From JAFGCR01 sp964538225 (GTDB taxonomy: Bacteria > Patescibacteriota > Gracilibacteria > UM-FILTER-43-11): a DNA stretch of 8,850 nucleotides. The number at the start of each line of letters is the position of its first letter. Position 1 is the stretch's first letter. The stretch spans positions 1 to 8,850 of the forward strand of contig CAZIDW010000053.1 of NCBI GenBank assembly GCA_964538225.1, given 5' to 3'. The notes below the pieces were generated by a model that saw nothing but the letters and a program-made list of their open reading frames with translations, had not been told where the DNA came from and ran no database searches. The translations under genes and the position numbers were made by a program. Positions 5,425 through 8,850 of this stretch are shown piece by piece.

Positions 5425-6768
5425 ATGCATAAAATCAAAAAACACAAATTTTTGGCGTCGATCCTTGCAGGTGTTTTTGCTGTCCTGACGGTACTCTCTG
5501 GTACCGCCGTTAATTTGTTAGCCGCGACCACCACTCCGGCCACCATCAATTACCAGGGGCGGCTTTTAAACAGCGCCAATACCCCCTTAAGCGGAAACTA
5601 CACTCTGCGTTTCAGCTTGTGGCAGTCGGCCGACTGGGTCGCGGGCGACACGCTCGCGGGCGGCGGAATCAACGTCGGCTCCGCCACCTACGCCGGCTGG
5701 GACGAAGCCTACGCCGTCACCACCGGCACGTTCGGTCTGTTTAACATCAGCCTGGGTTCCAACCCGGCTAACCCCCTGCCGAACTTCGACGCCAACACCC
5801 ACAAGTTCCTGCAGGTGGAAGTAAAGGCGACCGGCCAGCCGGATACCAGTTATGAGATCCTGGACCCGCAGGGCAACACGGACGACGCTGTGGACCGCAA
5901 GACCATCAGCGATCAGGCCTACGCGGAAAACGCGGACACGGTGGACAATGTAGAAGTGGGCACCAGCGCCGGTGATTTAGCGGTACTGGGCGCCGGTAAC
6001 GTTTTCGGCATCAACTTCATGCCCGCCGGCACCGACCAGGACATCTGGCAGGTGGACGCCAACGACAACGCGCCGGGCGGCATTGTGCAGTTAAGTTTCG
6101 GCAGCGCCCTTTTAAACCAGATCCTGAGCTACGACCCGAACGGCGTGGCCGCGGGCAACGGCTGGTTTAACTTTTCGGACGACGTGAACATCCAGGGCAA
6201 CCTGACCGCCACCGGCACGGTGAACGGTGTGAATTTAAGCAGTATCCCCTTCAGCAACCTGGCCACCCGCAATAAGACCACGCGCTTAAAACCGCATTTC
6301 CCGGGAGCCGTGGCCGAAGCCATCGGCGGTGGCAGCCACCGGGGGAAGATCCAGTCGCATTTTGTGGACACGGACGGCGCGGGCGCTCCCAATAACTACA
6401 ACTACTATCAATGGACCACCAAGCAAGGGGTGATGAACGATTACGACATCGTGGTCCGCTGGAGACTGCCCGATGATTTTGTGTCCTGGCAGGCCACGCC
6501 CATCGTCTTCCGTTACAAGACCCAGACGGCCAATGTGGCCCAGAACAAACTGGATGTTACGATCGACGACACCACCGGCGCCAACATCGCCGGACTAGCT
6601 GGGGGGGCAAACTTAGTGAGCAACGTTTGGACCACCACGAATATTGGTTTCGGAGGCGGCGGCACGTTTACCGCTGGCTCTGAGATCACTATTTACATCA
6701 AAATGTCCGCCACCAGCGCGGGAGCGGCTTTTGTGGGTGATTTCACCTTTAACTACGTCGGCCGCTAA
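5425..6768 (+). CDS. Secreted fibre-like surface protein with INYQGRL N-terminus
   Basis: The 447-aa product has a basic, hydrophobic signal peptide (about 1-34, ending NLLAA). The mature N-terminus begins TTTPATINYQGRLLN and continues with PLSGNYTLRFSLW, a pattern seen at the start of many large secreted bacterial proteins with tail-fibre-like stalks. Residues about 155-190 (RKTISDQAYAENADTVDNV) resemble the 'AYA-NADT-DG' segment of such proteins, and DVNIQGNLTATGTVNGVNL (254-271) resembles a fibre stalk. The C-terminal part, about 285-447, is a Gly/Thr/Asn-rich, probably beta-rich domain I do not recognise. No transmembrane anchor or sorting motif follows, so release or non-covalent attachment is expected. 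ATG 5425 is chosen; an in-frame GTG at 5386 is the -35 box of P3. The coding GC is near 60%, far above its flanks. The function is inferred as adhesin or appendage only. Confidence 0.8.
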   Translation: MHKIKKHKFLASILAGVFAVLTVLSGTAVNLLAATTTPATINYQGRLLNSANTPLSGNYTLRFSLWQSADWVAGDTLAGGGINVGSATYAGWDEAYAVTTGTFGLFNISLGSNPANPLPNFDANTHKFLQVEVKATGQPDTSYEILDPQGNTDDAVDRKTISDQAYAENADTVDNVEVGTSAGDLAVLGAGNVFGINFMPAGTDQDIWQVDANDNAPGGIVQLSFGSALLNQILSYDPNGVAAGNGWFNFSDDVNIQGNLTATGTVNGVNLSSIPFSNLATRNKTTRLKPHFPGAVAEAIGGGSHRGKIQSHFVDTDGAGAPNNYNYYQWTTKQGVMNDYDIVVRWRLPDDFVSWQATPIVFRYKTQTANVAQNKLDVTIDDTTGANIAGLAGGANLVSNVWTTTNIGFGGGGTFTAGSEITIYIKMSATSAGAAFVGDFTFNYVGR

Positions 6769-6773
6769 CGGCC
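6760..6773 (+). terminator. Small hairpin over the stop codon
   Basis: GGCCG-CTAA-CGGCC is a 5-bp GC stem whose loop contains the TAA stop of the preceding gene. Only a weak T-rich run follows (AAATTTT near 6779-6785), so it may help end the transcript but is not a classic terminator. Confidence 0.35.
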
Positions 6774-6778
6774 TGTAG

Positions 6779-6835
6779 AAATTTTCAGTTCCAAAAAATG
6801 AAAATTGAAAACTGAAAATTAAAAATTATCAATTA
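6779..6835 (+). repeat. GAAAATT heptad repeat
   Basis: Several adjacent 7-nt units (GAAAATT, GAAAACT, GAAAATT, AAAAATT) occupy about 6798-6828. The period matches that of the other spacer repeats although the sequence differs. Confidence 0.6.
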
Positions 6836-6873
6836 ACCCCCACGCCTATGTAGCACGCAAGTAACAGATTAAA

Positions 6874-7062
6874 GATTAAAGATTAAAGATTAAAGTTGAG
6901 TAATATGCATAAATCAAACTGAAANNNNNNNNNNNNNNNNNNNNNNNNNNNNNNNNNNNNNNNNNNNNNNNNNNNNNNNNNNNNNNNNNNNNNNNNNNNN
7001 NNNNNNNNNNNNNNNNNNNNNNNNTCTTACAACTTAAGTCTGAAATCTGAAATTACTAAAAA
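6874..7062 (+). repeat. 89-bp tandem repeat, copy 1 (split by gap 2)
   Basis: The unit starts with three GATTAAA heptads, continues through TTGAGTAATATGCATAAATC, then ACTGAAATCTTACAACTT and AAATCTG heptads. The bases before the gap (6874-6924, 51 bp) and after it (7025-7062, 38 bp) add up to exactly one 89-bp unit. Confidence 0.85.
6925..7024. other. Assembly gap 2 (100 N)
   Basis: A 100-N placeholder inside an 89-bp tandem repeat. Removing it restores an intact unit, so the gap most likely hides zero or a whole number of extra units. Confidence 0.97.
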
Positions 7063-7151
7063 GATTAAAGATTAAAGATTAAAGTTGAGTAATATGCATA
7101 AATCAAACTGAAATCTTACAACTTAAGTCTGAAATCTGAAATTACTAAAAA
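7063..7151 (+). repeat. 89-bp tandem repeat, copy 2
   Basis: This copy is intact and identical to the two halves of copy 1 wherever they can be compared (anchors TCTTAC at 7025 and 7114, GATTAAA at 7063 and 7152). Confidence 0.9.
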
Positions 7152-7220
7152 GATTAAAGATTAAAGATCGACGTATGCATAAATCACAAACTGAAATCTG
7201 AAATCTGAAATCTGAAATAT
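7152..7220 (+). repeat. 89-bp tandem repeat, copy 3 (diverged, truncated)
   Basis: It begins with two GATTAAA heptads, then departs (TCGACG), regains TATGCATAAATCA at 7174-7186, and ends in a run of four AAATCTG-type heptads. It marks the right edge of the array. Confidence 0.75.
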
Positions 7221-7229
7221 CAACATCCT

Positions 7230-7407
7230 TCTGCCTCTGGTGATTAGCATTAATCGTTAGTGGCAGAGGAACGGAGCCGCCCGCCAATGCGGTTCCTGCT
7301 TCCGCTCCTCGGAAGAAGAAAAGCGAGGAATGACCTTCAGGTCAGAAAACTGAAAGTGCGGATGATAGCCGCACAAAAAACACTTTACTAACTTATCACT
7401 TAAAAAA
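7230..7407 (+). promoter_or_regulatory. Structured leader of the repetitive surface-protein gene
   Basis: Several stems are visible: TCTGCC/GGCAGA (7230-7235 with 7262-7267) around a GATTA-GCAT-TAATC hairpin (7242-7255); alternatively a compound hairpin 7266-7310 with a 10-bp outer stem (one mismatch) and a 5-bp inner stem; TGACC-TTCA-GGTCA (7331-7344); and GTGCGG-ATGATAG-CCGCAC (7356-7374) followed by six A. GGAAGAAG (7311-7318), AGCGAGGAATG (7322-7332), the GACC hairpin and AAGTGCGGAT (7354-7363) occur in the same order in the cohesin leader. No clear -10/-35 pair is seen nearby, and copies of the P1-P3 promoter are absent. No riboswitch class is recognised. Confidence 0.5.
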
Positions 7408-8850
7408 ATGAAAACAGAAAACGCAAAATACATGAAATGGATGCGTCGCGTAAGCGGCCTGCTGGCCACCCTGTTGCTCACCATGAGCTTCGCGGGGCAG
7501 GCGTCCGCTATCATCCTGTTTCAGGATGATGAAACACATGACATCGATTCCGAAGGAATCACCATCAATGCCGACGACGGCGGCGATGAAGATGTCACGT
7601 TGCAATTCGGCAACGATGGCACCGACGCGACCATCACCTTCGACGACGGGCTGAGTGACTTGATCTATGCCGGTGCGGGGATAGACTGGAGCTCAGTCGA
7701 CATGTTTCGCATCCGGGAAGACGCGGACCCGGCCGCCAACGCGGCCTGTGCCAACAAAGGTGAGCTGATTTACGACACCACAGATGACGAACTGCAGATA
7801 TGTACCGTAGTGGGTGCCGCGGGTGCCGCTACATGGGCATCAGTGGATACCGGCGGCGCGACACCGGACTTTGAAGCCGTGTACGGCGCGGATGCGGACG
7901 ACACCCTGACCGCGACTAATTTCGACATCGACGCGTCCGGCAACTTAGGCTTTGACGCGGACGGTTCCGTAACGGTCGGCGGCGCGGGTGTTTCCGTCAC
8001 CTCCGACGGCGGTACTCTGGCCTTGACCGGCGACGGCACGAACGACATCGACGTGAGCAACGCCGGCGCGGCTGTGGACGTGGACTCAGCGACCTACACG
8101 CTGGACACCACCTCTTCGTTCTCACTGGACGGCGGCGCAGCTTCCAATGTGACCACCTCTGCCGGTGCCCTGACGTTAGACGGCGCAGGCGGTGTGAACA
8201 TCGCCGGCAATGCCAGCGAAGTGGACGTGACCACCACGGGCACGCTGGATCTGAACTCCGGCGCCTTCACGTGGGACGGTTCCACCGCGGCCCTGACTTC
8301 GACCAGCACCTTTGACATCGATTCGACCGGCGCGGTCACCATTGATTCAGACGCGGCAACCACGCTGGGCGGTTCCACCATCGGCATCGATTCTGATGGC
8401 GGAGCGGTGTCCATCAACAACAACGTCAACCAGGACGTGAACATCGGCACCGGCACCTCGACAGGTACCGTGAACGTCGGCGGCGGAGCCGGGAGTGTCA
8501 GCGTGAACACCACCACATGGGATATCAGCACCGCGGGTGTGGCCACCGGTTTCACCGGTATCACCTCCACCGGTGTGGTGGATTTCAGCGGCGCCAGCCG
8601 GCTGGCCCTGCATCAGGGCGGCGCCAACCCCGGCGCCTGTTCCGAAGGGGACATCTTCTACAACACAACCGATGACACCACGTACATCTGTACCGCGGCC
8701 AATACCTGGACCGGTCTCAGTTCCGGCAACCCGGACTTCGAAGCCGTGTACGGCACAGATGCCGATAACACCCTGACCGCGGTTAATTTCGACATCGACG
8801 CGTCCGGAAACTTAGGCTTTGACGCGGACGGTTCCGTAACGGTCGGCGGC
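7408..8850 (+). CDS. Acidic repetitive secreted surface protein, partial (open at window end)
   Basis: The frame stays open from ATG 7408 through the last base, giving 481 residues with no stop. A signal peptide is clear (hydrophobic VSGLLATLLLTMSFAG, ending QASA at about 31-34; starts at Met9 or Met12 are possible). The mature part is rich in Asp, Gly, Thr, Ala and Ser, with very few Lys or Arg, and is built of short beta-type segments such as FDIDASGNLGFDADGSVTVG. A module GELIYDTTDDELQICT (118-133), bounded by Cys114 and Cys132, recurs as GDIFYNTTDDTTYICT after Cys411. PDFEAVYG and the following 32 residues recur from 153 to 442. The composition resembles long tail-fibre-like or repeat adhesins found in this kind of genome, and Asp-rich turns could bind calcium; both are inference. 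No Shine-Dalgarno site is seen. It follows the INYQGRL gene on the same strand and probably also builds surface structures. Confidence 0.88.
   Translation, partial: MKTENAKYMKWMRRVSGLLATLLLTMSFAGQASAIILFQDDETHDIDSEGITINADDGGDEDVTLQFGNDGTDATITFDDGLSDLIYAGAGIDWSSVDMFRIREDADPAANAACANKGELIYDTTDDELQICTVVGAAGAATWASVDTGGATPDFEAVYGADADDTLTATNFDIDASGNLGFDADGSVTVGGAGVSVTSDGGTLALTGDGTNDIDVSNAGAAVDVDSATYTLDTTSSFSLDGGAASNVTTSAGALTLDGAGGVNIAGNASEVDVTTTGTLDLNSGAFTWDGSTAALTSTSTFDIDSTGAVTIDSDAATTLGGSTIGIDSDGGAVSINNNVNQDVNIGTGTSTGTVNVGGGAGSVSVNTTTWDISTAGVATGFTGITSTGVVDFSGASRLALHQGGANPGACSEGDIFYNTTDDTTYICTAANTWTGLSSGNPDFEAVYGTDADNTLTAVNFDIDASGNLGFDADGSVTVGG
7864..7983 (+). repeat. Coding repeat, copy 1 (120 bp compared)
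   Basis: Encodes PDFEAVYGADADDTLTATNF and the next 20 residues. It matches 8731-8850 with about nine or ten differences, and the last 42 bases are identical. The offset is 867 bp, or 289 codons. Confidence 0.9.
8731..8850 (+). repeat. Coding repeat, copy 2 (cut by window end)
   Basis: The second copy of 7864-7983 runs to the last base of the window, so the repeat very likely continues beyond it. Confidence 0.9.

Noticed and set aside
6867..7220. CRISPR array
   Set aside because: The repeat is a contiguous 89-bp tandem with internal heptads; there are no unique spacers of constant length and no cas genes.
7230..7407. Known riboswitch (c-di-GMP, SAM, TPP, glycine, preQ1) or hammerhead ribozyme
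   Set aside because: The conserved core words of those classes were looked for by eye and not found; only unassigned hairpins are seen.
8094..8570. Pro/Val/Ser-rich minus-strand open frame opposite the repetitive gene
   Set aside because: It is the complement of a biased GC-rich plus-strand gene that has a signal peptide and repeated modules; the same holds for 7770-8060.
2676..8850. UGA read as glycine (code 25) as in some CPR groups
   Set aside because: No in-frame TGA occurs in about 2300 codons, and TGA is a plausible stop after the basic tail of the cohesin protein.

Overview
The window looks like a metagenome-assembled scaffold, with two 100-N placeholder gaps (5025-5124 and 6925-7024). 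The organism is probably an uncultivated bacterium of the Patescibacteria/CPR type; a Peregrinibacteria-like lineage is a guess only. The reasons are that no gene has a Shine-Dalgarno site, four of the five genes encode predicted secreted or surface proteins (one dockerin-like, one cohesin-like, two fibre-like), and the AT-rich spacers are full of 7-nt-period repeats while the genes are moderately to strongly GC-rich. No in-frame TGA occurs in about 2300 codons and TGA is used as a stop once, so the standard bacterial code fits.

Layout: 1-110 is repeat-rich spacer. 111-2198 (minus) is fusA, a complete elongation factor G, with a probable sigma70 promoter at 2403-2430 and a long repeat-bearing leader. 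From 2572 on, everything reads on the plus strand: a secreted protein with three cysteine-rich repeats and a C-terminal dockerin-like domain (2676-3722); a protein with a signal peptide, a cohesin-like domain, an Ig-like domain, a transmembrane helix and a basic tail (3919-4974); a 24-bp perfect inverted repeat around gap 1; a secreted fibre-like protein with an INYQGRL N-terminus (5425-6768); an 89-bp tandem repeat that contains gap 2; a structured leader; and a very acidic, repetitive secreted protein (7408 to the window end, still open).

How they fit together: the dockerin gene and the membrane-anchored cohesin gene are adjacent and have closely matching promoters (17-bp spacers, TTGGTATAAT cores). 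The simplest reading is that the first protein is held on the cell surface by the second, a small two-gene version of cellulosome-style attachment. The same promoter architecture lies before the 5425 gene, where the predicted transcription start is only 4-5 nt from ATG. The leaders of the cohesin gene and the 7408 gene share several short sequence and hairpin elements in the same order, so these surface genes may be regulated together after transcription. fusA is an ordinary housekeeping gene beside this surface-protein block.
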